A stretch of DNA of 64,000 bases from Maribacter thermophilus (lineage in GTDB: Bacteria > Bacteroidota > Bacteroidia > Flavobacteriales > Flavobacteriaceae), in assembly GCF_001020565.1 (NCBI RefSeq), contig NZ_LDAS01000001.1, positions 658,402 to 722,401 of the forward strand, in the 5' to 3' direction. The position numbers and the translations under genes were made by a program. This document shows, piece after piece, positions 37,329 to 45,981 of this stretch (position 1 is its first letter; the number at the start of each line of letters is the position of its first letter). Under the pieces are notes generated by a model. The model saw only the letters and a program-made list of their open reading frames with translations, had not been told where the DNA came from and searched no databases.

Positions 37329-38003
37329 TTACCTTAAAAGGTCAGGTCTCATTTTTTTGGTCCGTTCCAGGGCTTTTTCTTCCCGCCATTGTTCAATTTT
37401 ACCAAAATTTCCGCTCAGTAATACTTCAGGAACCTTCATTCCTTTATAATCTGCAGGTCTTGTATATACGGGCGGGGCTAATAAATCGTCTTGAAAACTA
37501 TCTGTCAGTGCAGATGTCTCATCGTTTAAGACGCCGGGAAGCAATCGTATAATAGTATCGCAAAGTACAGCTGCACCCAATTCTCCGCCAGAAAGTACGT
37601 AATCTCCTATCGAAATCTCTTTGGTTATAAAAGCATCCCTAACCCTTTGGTCTACACCTTTATAGTGGCCACATAGTATAATAATATTCTTTAGTAGCGA
37701 TAAACCGTTTGAAGTTTTTTGATCAAGGGTTTCGCCATCTGGGGTCATGTATATTATTTCGTCGTAACTACGTTGAGATTTTAGATCGCTAATACATTTG
37801 TCTATAGGCTCTATCATCATTACCATTCCGGCACCTCCCCCAAACTGGTAATCGTCTACCTGTTTGTAGTTGTTGTCGGTATAATCCCTTAAATTATGGA
37901 AATGGACTTCTACCAGTCCTTTTTCTATGGCTCTTTTCATAATAGAGGCCTCAAAAGGACTTTTTAGTAGTCCTGGTAATACTGTTATGATGTCGATTCG
38001 CAT
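37329..38003 (-). CDS. trmD: tRNA (guanine-37-N1)-methyltransferase
   Basis: A 224-residue SPOUT enzyme that makes m1G37 next to the anticodon, preventing frameshifts. The knot region is clear: [12 protein letters not shown], then [19 protein letters not shown], and the N-terminal [16 protein letters not shown]. Conserved FGGGAGMVM is present. Length is near the usual range (230-250), slightly short at the C-terminus. Upstream of rplS on the same strand. Confidence 0.97.
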   Translation of the reverse strand: MRIDIITVLPGLLKSPFEASIMKRAIEKGLVEVHFHNLRDYTDNNYKQVDDYQFGGGAGMVMMIEPIDKCISDLKSQRSYDEIIYMTPDGETLDQKTSNGLSLLKNIIILCGHYKGVDQRVRDAFITKEISIGDYVLSGGELGAAVLCDTIIRLLPGVLNDETSALTDSFQDDLLAPPVYTRPADYKGMKVPEVLLSGNFGKIEQWREEKALERTKKMRPDLLR

Positions 38004-38182
38004 AATACTTATTAGGAAATAACGTTGTTTAGCGGTTCAAAAGTAGTGAAAACAATGAGATTTTTTCTGTTTGCTTTCGTGGATAATTTTAGAATGAATG
38101 GTGTGGTGGAGTAGTGGATATAATGGATACTTAACGTACGGTAGGTGAAGGTTAATGCGGTGCGGTATGATAGGACTCAAAA

Positions 38183-38212
38183 AAAACAAGCCCCATATAT
38201 GGGGCTTGTTTT
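38183..38212. terminator. Terminator of the coiled-coil gene (30-nt perfect palindrome)
   Basis: AAAACAAGCCCCATA followed directly by its reverse complement; a run of A (38179-38186) gives eight Ts on the minus strand. It lies three to six bases from the minus-strand stop. Confidence 0.87.
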
Positions 38213-38217
38213 CTATG

Positions 38218-38838
38218 TTACTTAGCTTTTTTTTGCTTGTTAAGTTCGTCTTGCAATTGGCGGCTTATCTTTTGCTCTCGTTCCAGCGCCCTGCGTCGAT
38301 GGTCTTCATATTCTTTTTCCAGTTCGGACAAGTTTTGTTTTGCTTCCTGTGTTAGAATATTGCTATTTCTAAACTTGTATATGAATATGCCCAGTAGCAA
38401 GAAAAGTCCGGCAATTATCGTCCACAAAATAATGTTATAGGTAGCTTTTGAAACCAAGATTCCTAAGAAAGACATGCTGTCTTTTTGTTCTGTTACGGCA
38501 GCAAGGTTAGTGGTAGTTTCGTCAAGCTTTTTATTTAAAGAGGTAATCGTGGTCTCATGTTCTGAAATGGTATTTTTTAACTCCGATATTTTTTTGTTGA
38601 AACCTGCGATGGAATCCAGAACGTTCTTTCTTAATTTGTAAAGATTCGATTCTTTTACCACTTCGTACCGTACTCCATCTGCACGATAATTACCGGATTT
38701 CTTGGATACATAATCGAATTGGCCACTTATGGGGCCTTCGTCAAGAGATAGTTTTTCTTCATTTTCTGTTTCCTGCGCAAATTGTAAATTAACACTAAGT
38801 AGGATTGTTAACAAACATAGTAATCTTAAGATCTTCAT
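38218..38838 (-). CDS. Coiled-coil membrane protein next to trmD
   Basis: A 206-residue protein: signal peptide (residues 1-21), an exported beta part (YVSKKSGNYRADGVRYEVVKE, about 40-65), a coiled coil (about 72-120), one membrane helix (about 136-156) and a second charged coiled coil to the C-terminus (ending KQKKAK). Proteins of this kind are, as I recall, sometimes labelled tRNA methyltransferase because of the trmD neighbour; no SPOUT or Rossmann motif is present, so that label should be refused. Function unknown; a bridging envelope protein is plausible. Confidence 0.78.
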   Translation of the reverse strand: MKILRLLCLLTILLSVNLQFAQETENEEKLSLDEGPISGQFDYVSKKSGNYRADGVRYEVVKESNLYKLRKNVLDSIAGFNKKISELKNTISEHETTITSLNKKLDETTTNLAAVTEQKDSMSFLGILVSKATYNIILWTIIAGLFLLLGIFIYKFRNSNILTQEAKQNLSELEKEYEDHRRRALEREQKISRQLQDELNKQKKAK

Positions 38839-38983
38839 TCGTTTAAAAAATTGCCGTTAAAAAATGATTTAGAGAAGACTAAAGTAATTGAATAAAATCA
38901 ATTAAGAAAAAAAAACACCTAAAGCTTGTCTTCTCATATAGTAGTACGTAAAAACAAAGAAATAGGATGTTTTTTATTTAATT

Positions 38984-40432
38984 TTAATAATAGGTGTACC
39001 TTCTAACTTTTGCAATGTACTTTGCCAATCTAATAACTTGATGCGAGTACCCATATTCGTTATCGTACCATATATATAAAATAAGGTTTTTTCCGTTTTC
39101 CGAAACTATGGTAGCCTTGCTGTCATATACGGCTGGTGCAGAGGCTCCTACAATGTCGGAAGAAACCAATTCCTTATTGAGAGAGTACTTTATCTGTTCT
39201 ACAAGGTCGCCTTCAAGGGCATACTTTTTTATAATGGTATTAATACCTTCCAATGAGGTCTTGTTCTTTATTTCTAGATTAAGTATGGCCAGTGAGCCAT
39301 TGGGTACTGGAACCCTAATGGCATTGGAAGTAAGTTTGCCCTTTAAGGAAGGAAGTGCTTTGGCTACGGCTTGCCCTGCACCTGTTTCCGTAATAACCAT
39401 GTTAAGGCCTGCCGCTCTGCCCCTGCGGTACTTGCCGTGCATATTATCTACAAGGTTTTGGTCATTGGTATAGGCGTGTATCGTTTCAAGGTGTCCCTTT
39501 CTAATGCCCAACGAATCTTCCACGACTTTTAATATAGGGGTTATGGCGTTGGTGGTACACGATGCAGCAGAGAAAATATGGGTGGAATCGGGATCATATT
39601 CCAAATGGTTGACCCCATGTACAATATTGGGAATTTCTTTTCCGGGAGCCGTAAGCAATACCTTAGACACTCCTTTTGCTTTTAAATGACGTGATAATTG
39701 AGTTTTGTCCCTAAAAGCTCCTGTATTGTCTATTACCAAAGCATCCGAAATATCATATTTTGTATAATCTATGCTCTCAGGTTTGTCGGCGCTGATAATA
39801 TGAACCGTTGTGCCATTTATGATCAGCGAATTTTCTTGGGCATCTATGGTTACGGTTCCCGTAAACTTTCCATGAACAGAATCTGAGCGCAATAGACTTG
39901 CCCTTTTTTCTAATATGTCTTCGCTGATATCTCCCCTGACCACGATGGCCCTTAGACGCATTTGGGTGCCTTTCCCTGTTTTAGACATTAATTCTCTGGC
40001 CAATAATCGGCCGATTCTTCCAAAACCATATAGAACTACATCTTTAGGGCGAATGTCTTTATAATTTTTTGCGCTCTTAAGTTTGTCGATCACAAAGGCT
40101 TTTACATTGTTAAAGTTGTTGTCATCTGAATGGTATTCATAGGTTAGTTTCCCGATATCCAATTTTGAGGGAGGTAGTGGAATATCATTGATGGCCCTTA
40201 GTAATTCTACAGAATCAAAAATAGATATCGGTTTCTGTACAAACTCGCCCGCATATTCGTGCAGTTGTATTATATCACTGACATTACGGTCTATAAGTTG
40301 ATTCTTGAATAGGACTATTTCAATTGATTTGTCATACCACAAATCACTAACTATCTTTATAAATTCGGTAGTGGCCTTTCTTCTGTCCGCTTGAAAGGCT
40401 AGTTCTTTTTCGTAAGATATTTTACGTGGCAT
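38984..40432 (-). CDS. gap: Glyceraldehyde-3-phosphate dehydrogenase, long form
   Basis: A 482-residue enzyme that oxidises glyceraldehyde 3-phosphate to 1,3-bisphosphoglycerate. An N-terminal extension of about 130 residues, mostly helical, precedes the Rossmann motif YGFGRIGR (135-142). Catalytic Cys292 lies in ASCTTNA; the usual second Cys of SCTTNC is Ala. Acidic residues normal after beta-2 in NAD-specific enzymes are replaced by VVRGD, so cofactor choice is open. Start placed at ATG 40432: a TTG at 40462 overlaps the predicted -7 promoter element. Confidence 0.92.
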   Translation of the reverse strand: MPRKISYEKELAFQADRRKATTEFIKIVSDLWYDKSIEIVLFKNQLIDRNVSDIIQLHEYAGEFVQKPISIFDSVELLRAINDIPLPPSKLDIGKLTYEYHSDDNNFNNVKAFVIDKLKSAKNYKDIRPKDVVLYGFGRIGRLLARELMSKTGKGTQMRLRAIVVRGDISEDILEKRASLLRSDSVHGKFTGTVTIDAQENSLIINGTTVHIISADKPESIDYTKYDISDALVIDNTGAFRDKTQLSRHLKAKGVSKVLLTAPGKEIPNIVHGVNHLEYDPDSTHIFSAASCTTNAITPILKVVEDSLGIRKGHLETIHAYTNDQNLVDNMHGKYRRGRAAGLNMVITETGAGQAVAKALPSLKGKLTSNAIRVPVPNGSLAILNLEIKNKTSLEGINTIIKKYALEGDLVEQIKYSLNKELVSSDIVGASAPAVYDSKATIVSENGKNLILYIWYDNEYGYSHQVIRLAKYIAKVRRYTYY

Positions 40433-40459
40433 AAGGTGTGAGATTGTTATATTTTGACT

Positions 40460-40467
40460 CAAAAGTA
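40460..40467 (-). promoter_or_regulatory. -7 promoter element of gap
   Basis: Minus-strand TACTTTTG fits TAnnTTTG exactly and ends in the TTG that could be mistaken for the start codon, so that TTG is probably not translated. Confidence 0.55.
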
Positions 40468-40502
40468 AGACAATAAAATATTTTTATAACAGATTTCTAA
40501 AA

Positions 40503-40533
40503 AAGAAGCATCCGTTTTTGGCGGATGCTTCTT
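40503..40533 (-). terminator. Terminator of the Do protease gene
   Basis: Stem AAGAAGCATCCG (40503-40514) and CGGATGCTTCTT (40522-40533) with a short T/G loop; followed by Ts on the minus strand. Confidence 0.87.
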
Positions 40534-40553
40534 GCTAAAACCATTTATAGGCG

Positions 40554-41954
40554 TTATTGAAAAATGAGTCTTTCTCTTTCGCCTCCCTTACTTAAAAGAG
40601 TGATTATTGTTTTTCCGTATCTTGATATAGCGCCGAAGGCCGTGTCCGCATCAGATATATTTTTTATCTCCCTATCGTCTACTCTCACAATAACCTTGCC
40701 TTCAAGTCCATATCCTCTGTATCTTTCCGGTACACCGATAATTTTTACGCCGTATTTGGTCTTATAATATTTTTTATCGGCTTCGGTAAGGTTTTTCACC
40801 TCCATTCCCATCTCCGGAACAATTAATTGCTGACGTTCTTTCAAGATTATGGGAAGAACCAGTTCTTCTTCATCTCTTTTGATGGTTACATTAATGGTGT
40901 CGTTAGGTCGCTTGGTGGAAAGGTATCCGGTCAAATCTGGATATTTATGTACATAGATATCGTCTACCTTTTTGATGATGTCCCCTAACTCCATGCCTGC
41001 TTCGTGCGCACCGGATTCTTCCTCTATATATTCAACATAAACACCGTCGATATTGTTTATGCCTCTTTCAACGGCATCCCTAGTATTCACGGGTGCAGGT
41101 CTAATACCCATAAATGCTTTACGAACATTGCCATACTCTATAATATCGTTGACAACTTTTTTTGCAATATTACTTGGCACGGCAAAAGAATACCCTACAT
41201 AAGAACCGGTTTGGGAAGAGATTGCGGTATTAATTCCAATGAGGTCCCCGTTTGTATTTACCAACGCTCCTCCTGAGTTTCCGGGGTTCACTGCCGCATC
41301 TGTTTGAATGAACGATTGATTAGATCGGGTATCCAAACTTCTGGCCTTTGCGCTAACAATACCAGCCGTAACGGTAGAGGTTAAGTTAAAGGGGTTGCCG
41401 ACCGCCAACACCCATTCGCCAATTTTTGTGTTATCGGAGTCTCCAAAGGCCAAATAAGGCAACTTTTCGTCCGCGTCTATTTTTATAAGTGCAATATCAG
41501 AATTAGGGTCTGTCCCTACCAATTCGGCCTCATAGGTTTTGTTGTTGTTCAAGGTTACTTGAAGTTGGGTGGCATTGGCGATTACATGGTTGTTGGTAAC
41601 AATGTATCCATCTTGCGATATAATGACACCAGAACCCATTCCGACTTGGGGGGTTACTGTTTCCCCATAGCCATAAAAGAAGTCAAAGACGCTGGTTCTT
41701 CTCTTGTTCAAGGTCAAATTTTTAACGTGTACCACAGAGTTGACCGTAGTTTCTGCGGCGTTTGTAAAATCTACTTCATTGATTCCCGCACCTTTGGCAG
41801 AAGTGGGAGTATAGCTGGTGCTTACCACAGGGTGTGAATTGTTGTTAGAAGAAACGATGGTGAAATCAGTTTTCTCAAAGAAGAATTTATATGCTCCCAA
41901 AGTAATGGCTCCCGAAAAAATGGAAACAAGTAAAAGACTTCCAATTCTTTTCAT
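40554..41954 (-). CDS. Do-family serine protease (DegP/DegQ-like)
   Basis: A 466-residue envelope protease-chaperone. N-terminal anchor or signal (residues 6-25), then a trypsin-like domain with His123 (VTNNHV), Asp153 (NSDIALIK) and Ser227 (GNSGGAL). One clear PDZ domain (about 285-375) and a weaker second one (about 385-460). It degrades or refolds misfolded periplasmic proteins. Own terminator at 40503; divergent from dapF across about 130 bases. Confidence 0.95.
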   Translation of the reverse strand: MKRIGSLLLVSIFSGAITLGAYKFFFEKTDFTIVSSNNNSHPVVSTSYTPTSAKGAGINEVDFTNAAETTVNSVVHVKNLTLNKRRTSVFDFFYGYGETVTPQVGMGSGVIISQDGYIVTNNHVIANATQLQVTLNNNKTYEAELVGTDPNSDIALIKIDADEKLPYLAFGDSDNTKIGEWVLAVGNPFNLTSTVTAGIVSAKARSLDTRSNQSFIQTDAAVNPGNSGGALVNTNGDLIGINTAISSQTGSYVGYSFAVPSNIAKKVVNDIIEYGNVRKAFMGIRPAPVNTRDAVERGINNIDGVYVEYIEEESGAHEAGMELGDIIKKVDDIYVHKYPDLTGYLSTKRPNDTINVTIKRDEEELVLPIILKERQQLIVPEMGMEVKNLTEADKKYYKTKYGVKIIGVPERYRGYGLEGKVIVRVDDREIKNISDADTAFGAISRYGKTIITLLSKGGERERLIFQ

Positions 41955-42058
41955 AATCTATTCTGTTTAAAGGAATTCTATGTAAAATTACATTATTTCA
42001 TTTTTTTTTGTGATGGTTTAACTACTTTTTAACTGCAAAAACAACTTTAATAAAACCC

Positions 42059-42066
42059 TATCTTTG
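42059..42066 (+). promoter_or_regulatory. -7 promoter element of dapF-GNAT-mltG
   Basis: TATCTTTG fits TAnnTTTG exactly, 16 bases before the dapF ATG. Confidence 0.5.
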
Positions 42067-42082
42067 TGACTTTATCTTGCTT

Positions 42083-42859
42083 ATGGAAACTACATTTTAT
42101 AAATATCAAGGAACTGGCAATGACTTTGTGGTCATAGATAATAGGACTCTTTTTTTTCCGAAAGAGGATGAAAGGTTGGTGGCCCATTTATGTCACAGAA
42201 GATTCGGTATTGGAGCTGACGGGTTAATTTTGTTGGAAAATGATGATGACACCGACTTTAGGATGGTCTATTTTAATGCAGATGGCAAAGAAGGCAGTAT
42301 GTGCGGTAATGGGGGTAGGTGTATCGTTGCTTTTGCCAAGTTTTTGGGGGTTATAGAAGAAACCACAACTTTTATAGCGGTGGACGGTCTCCATGAGGCC
42401 TCTGTAGATAAAGATGTGGTAAGTTTAAAAATGCAAGATGTTTTAGAGATCCATACCAAACCTAACGCCATTTTTTTAAATACAGGTTCTCCTCACCATG
42501 TTCAATTGGTTTCGGGTCTAGATGATTTTAATGTTGTTAAAGAGGGGGCTAAATTACGGTATGGTATTTATGGCGAAGCGGGCAGTAATATAAATTTTGT
42601 TGAACAGGAAACACCTGATACCTTTAAGGTAAGAACCTATGAGCGTGGGGTCGAGGACGAAACATTATCTTGTGGAACGGGGGTTACGGCCGTAGCTTTG
42701 GCAATGCATCATTTAGGAAAGGCTGACGTGGGACATGTGAATATCGATGCGGTCGGAGGCAAATTAAAAGTTGATTTCAAATTAGACCAAAAAGAGTACC
42801 GTCATATTTATTTGACCGGAGAGGCAAAGCAGGTGTTTAAAGGTACGATTTCATGGTAA
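42083..42859 (+). CDS. dapF: Diaminopimelate epimerase
   Basis: A 258-residue racemase that converts LL- to meso-diaminopimelate for lysine and peptidoglycan. The two catalytic cysteines are Cys74 (MCGNGGRC) and Cys197 (SCGTGV). N-terminal YQGTGNDFVVIDN is the standard start. ATG 42083 chosen; a TTG lies two codons earlier. It overlaps the GNAT gene by seven bases and shares the unit with mltG, which links precursor synthesis to glycan cutting. Confidence 0.97.
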   Translation: METTFYKYQGTGNDFVVIDNRTLFFPKEDERLVAHLCHRRFGIGADGLILLENDDDTDFRMVYFNADGKEGSMCGNGGRCIVAFAKFLGVIEETTTFIAVDGLHEASVDKDVVSLKMQDVLEIHTKPNAIFLNTGSPHHVQLVSGLDDFNVVKEGAKLRYGIYGEAGSNINFVEQETPDTFKVRTYERGVEDETLSCGTGVTAVALAMHHLGKADVGHVNIDAVGGKLKVDFKLDQKEYRHIYLTGEAKQVFKGTISW

Positions 42860-43377
42860 GCCTTAAAGGAGATAGTGTAAAGTTAAGGGCTCTTGAACAA
42901 AGGGATTTGGATTTTTTGTATCAATTGGAGAATAATCCTGCCGTATGGGAAATAAGTGGAACGGTTACGCCTTACTCAAAAGATGTATTGCAACTATATT
43001 TAGATAATGCCCATAGAGATATCTATGACGTAAAGCAATTGCGTTTGGTAATCTGTAAATTGGACGATACACCATTGGGATTTATAGATCTGTTCGATTT
43101 TGATCCTCAGAACAGAAGGGCCGGAGTGGGTATAATCGTATTAAGCGAAAAGGATCGTAACAAAGGAGTAGGGAGTGAGGCACTGCAGATTTTATGTAGG
43201 TATGCTTTTGGTGTCTTGCAGTTAAGGCAATTGTATGCCAATATTTTAGAGGAAAACACCCCTAGCGTACATCTTTTTGAAAAATTAGGTTTTGAGCTTG
43301 TTGGGGTCAAGAAAGATTGGATATCTTCTAACGGAAGATTTAAAAATGAATTATTATTTCAAAAGATAAATAAATAA
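42853..43377 (+). CDS. GNAT family N-acetyltransferase (RimJ/RimL-like)
   Basis: A 174-residue acetyltransferase using acetyl-CoA. The RimL-type pattern is visible: LRALEQRDLDFLYQLENNP, GFIDLFDFDPQNRRAGVGII, NKGVGSEAL as the acetyl-CoA loop, and NTPSVHLFEKLGFELVG. The target (protein N-terminus, antibiotic or metabolite) is unknown. It overlaps dapF by seven bases and its TAATG end is shared with the mltG start. Confidence 0.9.
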   Translation: MVSLKGDSVKLRALEQRDLDFLYQLENNPAVWEISGTVTPYSKDVLQLYLDNAHRDIYDVKQLRLVICKLDDTPLGFIDLFDFDPQNRRAGVGIIVLSEKDRNKGVGSEALQILCRYAFGVLQLRQLYANILEENTPSVHLFEKLGFELVGVKKDWISSNGRFKNELLFQKINK

Positions 43378-44420
43378 TGTATATCAAAAAGATTTTATTG
43401 GCCATTGTACTGCTTGGTCTTATTGGGGGTGGCCTTTTTGCTTATATGGTCTATAGCACTTTTTTTACGCCGAACACCAATTTCAACAATAAAGAGGCTT
43501 ATGTGTATATTGCTTCAGAGTCCTCTTTTGATGAAGTTTTAGAGGATTTGACACCTTTGTTGACCGATTTGGATTCGTTTAAGTCAGCGGCACAAAGAAA
43601 GGGGTATGACCAAAATATAAGAGGGGGGAAGTATAGAATTTCTAAGGGAATGAACAATAATGAGATAATTAATACCTTAAGGGTAAACAACATTCCCGTA
43701 AAAGTTTCTTTTAACAATCAAGAAAGGGTGGAAAACCTGGCAGGTAGAGTTGCCGCGCAAATAGAGGCGGATAGCCTTAGTTTGATAAAGGTATTTAAGG
43801 ATGTGGATTTTTTGGAATCCCATAATTTTAATTCCGACAATATGTTGTCTCTGTACATACCCAATAGTTATGAATTTTTTTGGAATACCTCTGCAGAAGA
43901 ATTTAGAGATCGCATGTTGAAGGAATACGAAAGGTTTTGGAACGATGACCGCGTGGCAAAGGCAAGAGAGCAAGGACTTACCCCAAATCAAGTAATTACC
44001 TTGGCTTCCATAGTCCATAAAGAAACAGCAAAAGTGGACGAACGACCAAAAGTAGCGGGTGTTTACCTTAATAGATTAAAAAAAGGGATGCTTTTACAGG
44101 CGGACCCCACAGTTATTTATGCCATTAAAAAAGAAACCGGAAATTTTGACACGGTCATAAAAAGGGTTTTATATAAAGATTTAGAGTTGGATTCGCCGTA
44201 CAATACCTATAAATATGGAGGGTTGCCGCCAGGCCCCATTACAATGCCCGATATTAGTGCGGTAGATGCGGTCTTAAACCCCGAAAAACATAATTACTAT
44301 TATTTTGTGGCCAACGTAGAGAATTTTGGGTATCACATGTTTGCTGAGAATATTGTGCAACACAACCGAAATAAGGCGCAATACATCCGATGGATCAACT
44401 CTCAAAAGATAAATAGGTAG
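43377..44420 (+). CDS. mltG: Endolytic murein transglycosylase
   Basis: A 347-residue inner-membrane enzyme that cuts newly made glycan strands and ends their growth. One N-terminal anchor (about 6-26), a LysM-like region, then the YceG core with catalytic Glu216 in VHKETAK, the VYLNRL helix and LQADPTVIYA. C-terminal GGLPPGPITMP is conserved. Third gene of the dapF unit, joined to the GNAT gene by a TAATG overlap. Confidence 0.96.
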   Translation: MYIKKILLAIVLLGLIGGGLFAYMVYSTFFTPNTNFNNKEAYVYIASESSFDEVLEDLTPLLTDLDSFKSAAQRKGYDQNIRGGKYRISKGMNNNEIINTLRVNNIPVKVSFNNQERVENLAGRVAAQIEADSLSLIKVFKDVDFLESHNFNSDNMLSLYIPNSYEFFWNTSAEEFRDRMLKEYERFWNDDRVAKAREQGLTPNQVITLASIVHKETAKVDERPKVAGVYLNRLKKGMLLQADPTVIYAIKKETGNFDTVIKRVLYKDLELDSPYNTYKYGGLPPGPITMPDISAVDAVLNPEKHNYYYFVANVENFGYHMFAENIVQHNRNKAQYIRWINSQKINR

Positions 44421-44451
44421 TTCAATTATCCGAATTTTAAGACATGTTAAC

Positions 44452-44469
44452 TAAAACTGTATAGTTTTA
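44452..44469. promoter_or_regulatory. Inverted repeat after mltG
   Basis: TAAAACT (44452-44458), GTAT, AGTTTTA (44463-44469). It could be a weak terminator of the dapF-mltG unit or an operator for the next gene; no T-run follows. Confidence 0.35.
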
Positions 44470-44503
44470 ACAAATACTTCTAAAAAGCTGGTAGAAAGTA
44501 ATT

Positions 44504-44511
44504 TAAATTTG
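44504..44511 (+). promoter_or_regulatory. -7 promoter element of the lysozyme-like gene
   Basis: TAAATTTG fits TAnnTTTG exactly, 57 bases before the ATG. Confidence 0.48.
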
Positions 44512-44567
44512 CAGCGAGAAATTTAAGCAAGCATTTTTTATGCTGTAAGTCTTAAGAAAAACGCTTT

Positions 44568-45197
44568 ATGAAAAGATGGATATTAATAACTTGTCCACTT
44601 ATCGTGATTTTTATTTTATCAAGTTATGGTTTCAGCCTTTACAAGGTTACGGTACCAGAATCACTTAAGATAAAAGAACCCATGCCGGTTTTGTTCCCTC
44701 AGGATGAGACCTTTTTCAAAAACAATTTAGTGCAACCGCCTTTTTTGGGAAGCAGGTTTGTTGGTTTCAAGGAGGCTTTGGCTTTTAAAGAGTCTCAAGG
44801 AAATTACTTGGCCGTAAATTCCTTTGGGTATATGGGTAAATACCAGTTCGGCGTTAATACCTTAGAATTGGTCGGTGTTTATAACATGGAGAATTTTTTA
44901 AAGGATCCGGCCTTGCAAGAAAAGGTGTTCAAGGTGAACATAGCGAGAAATAAGTGGATATTGCGTAAAGATATCAAACGATTTGTAGGTAAATACATTA
45001 AAGGTACCGAGATTACGGAATCAGGTATTTTGGCCGCTGCCCATTTGGCCGGTCCAGGTAACGTACAACAATATTTGAGGTCTTATGGCAAAATCGATGT
45101 AATGGACGGTTACGGAACTACCATTGCAACGTATATCAAGAAGTTTTCAGGATATGATATTACGTTGGTGGAACCGATTAAAAATCCTAGGATTTAA
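44568..45197 (+). CDS. Exported lysozyme-like (transglycosylase-fold) protein
   Basis: A 209-residue protein with an N-terminal signal or anchor (residues 4-22). Residues about 65-165 look like a lysozyme/SLT fold: Glu75 in FKESQGNY, NSFGYMGKYQFG (87-95) and a later AAAHLAGPGNVQQYL. This is the usual order of a Glu-dependent muramidase or lytic transglycosylase. In Flavobacteriia such proteins are often named peptidoglycan-binding or LysM-type. Position after mltG supports a wall role, but it has its own promoter and terminator. Confidence 0.8.
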   Translation: MKRWILITCPLIVIFILSSYGFSLYKVTVPESLKIKEPMPVLFPQDETFFKNNLVQPPFLGSRFVGFKEALAFKESQGNYLAVNSFGYMGKYQFGVNTLELVGVYNMENFLKDPALQEKVFKVNIARNKWILRKDIKRFVGKYIKGTEITESGILAAAHLAGPGNVQQYLRSYGKIDVMDGYGTTIATYIKKFSGYDITLVEPIKNPRI

Positions 45198-45225
45198 AGA
45201 TTATCTGAATATGAAAATGGGAAAG

Positions 45226-45254
45226 CCTTGGCAGTTTATGTCAAGGTTTTTTTT
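45226..45254 (+). terminator. Terminator after the lysozyme-like gene
   Basis: Stem CCTTGGCA (45226-45233) and TGTCAAGG (45239-45246, one G-T pair), loop GTTTA, then eight Ts. Its T-run reaches the end of the convergent methylase gene. Confidence 0.8.
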
Positions 45255-45975
45255 ATGCATGAATTATAAAAATGGCGGGTCTCTTGTGTAAGTCTATTTT
45301 TTCGTTTTTCCAATTAGCCGCATTTTTAGTCTTAATATATTCGGTGGGTAAGGTTAAATCACAGGCAACACATATTCTGGTGTTACCGGCTAAGGTTTTC
45401 TGTAGGTCTTCTAAGAGTTTGTTGTTTCTGTAAGGGGTTTCTATGAAAATTTGTGATTGGTTTTCTTCCCTAGACTTTCTTTCGAGTTTTTTAATCTCTT
45501 TCTTTCTATCAGAACTATCTATAGGTAAATAGCCGTTAAAAGCAAAATTTTGTCCATTTAAACCGCTGGCCATTAAAGCCAGTATAATAGATGATGGACC
45601 TACTAGAGGAACTACCTGTATGTTTTTTTCGTGTGCAATTTTAACCACGGCCGCACCGGGATCGGCAATACCTGGGCAACCCGCTTCCGATAAAATACCA
45701 ATGTCATGGCCTTCTGAGCAGGGGATTAAAAAATTAGGGAGCTCTGAAGCTTCCGTAAATTTGTTCAAAGTGAATAAATGCAGACTTGGTTGCGATTTTC
45801 TAGGAGAAATCTTTTTTATGAAATGACGGGCTGTCTTCTCGTTCTCGACCACATAGTGGTTTATTTCCTCAATGGCACGCTTAATGGAAATGGGGAGTAC
45901 TTCTAAAGGTGGAATTTCACCTAATGTGGTGGGTATTAAATAAAGTTTTCCCTGTTTTAAGGTTTCTTTTGCCAT
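45253..45975 (-). CDS. Tetrapyrrole-methylase fold methyltransferase (RsmI-like, short)
   Basis: A 240-residue SAM-dependent methyltransferase in the RsmI family. RsmI makes 2'-O-methyl C1402 in 16S rRNA. Features: LYLIPTTLGE start, LSEAGCPGIADPG and VPLVGPSSIILALMASGL, then FIETPYRN. It is shorter than typical RsmI (about 280) and lacks the normal C-terminal end, and the family start PTPIGN is changed to PTTLGE. So it may be a paralogue with another target. Last gene of the dnaA unit. Confidence 0.85.
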   Translation of the reverse strand: MAKETLKQGKLYLIPTTLGEIPPLEVLPISIKRAIEEINHYVVENEKTARHFIKKISPRKSQPSLHLFTLNKFTEASELPNFLIPCSEGHDIGILSEAGCPGIADPGAAVVKIAHEKNIQVVPLVGPSSIILALMASGLNGQNFAFNGYLPIDSSDRKKEIKKLERKSREENQSQIFIETPYRNNKLLEDLQKTLAGNTRICVACDLTLPTEYIKTKNAANWKNEKIDLHKRPAIFIIHA

Positions 45976-45981
45976 AATGGA

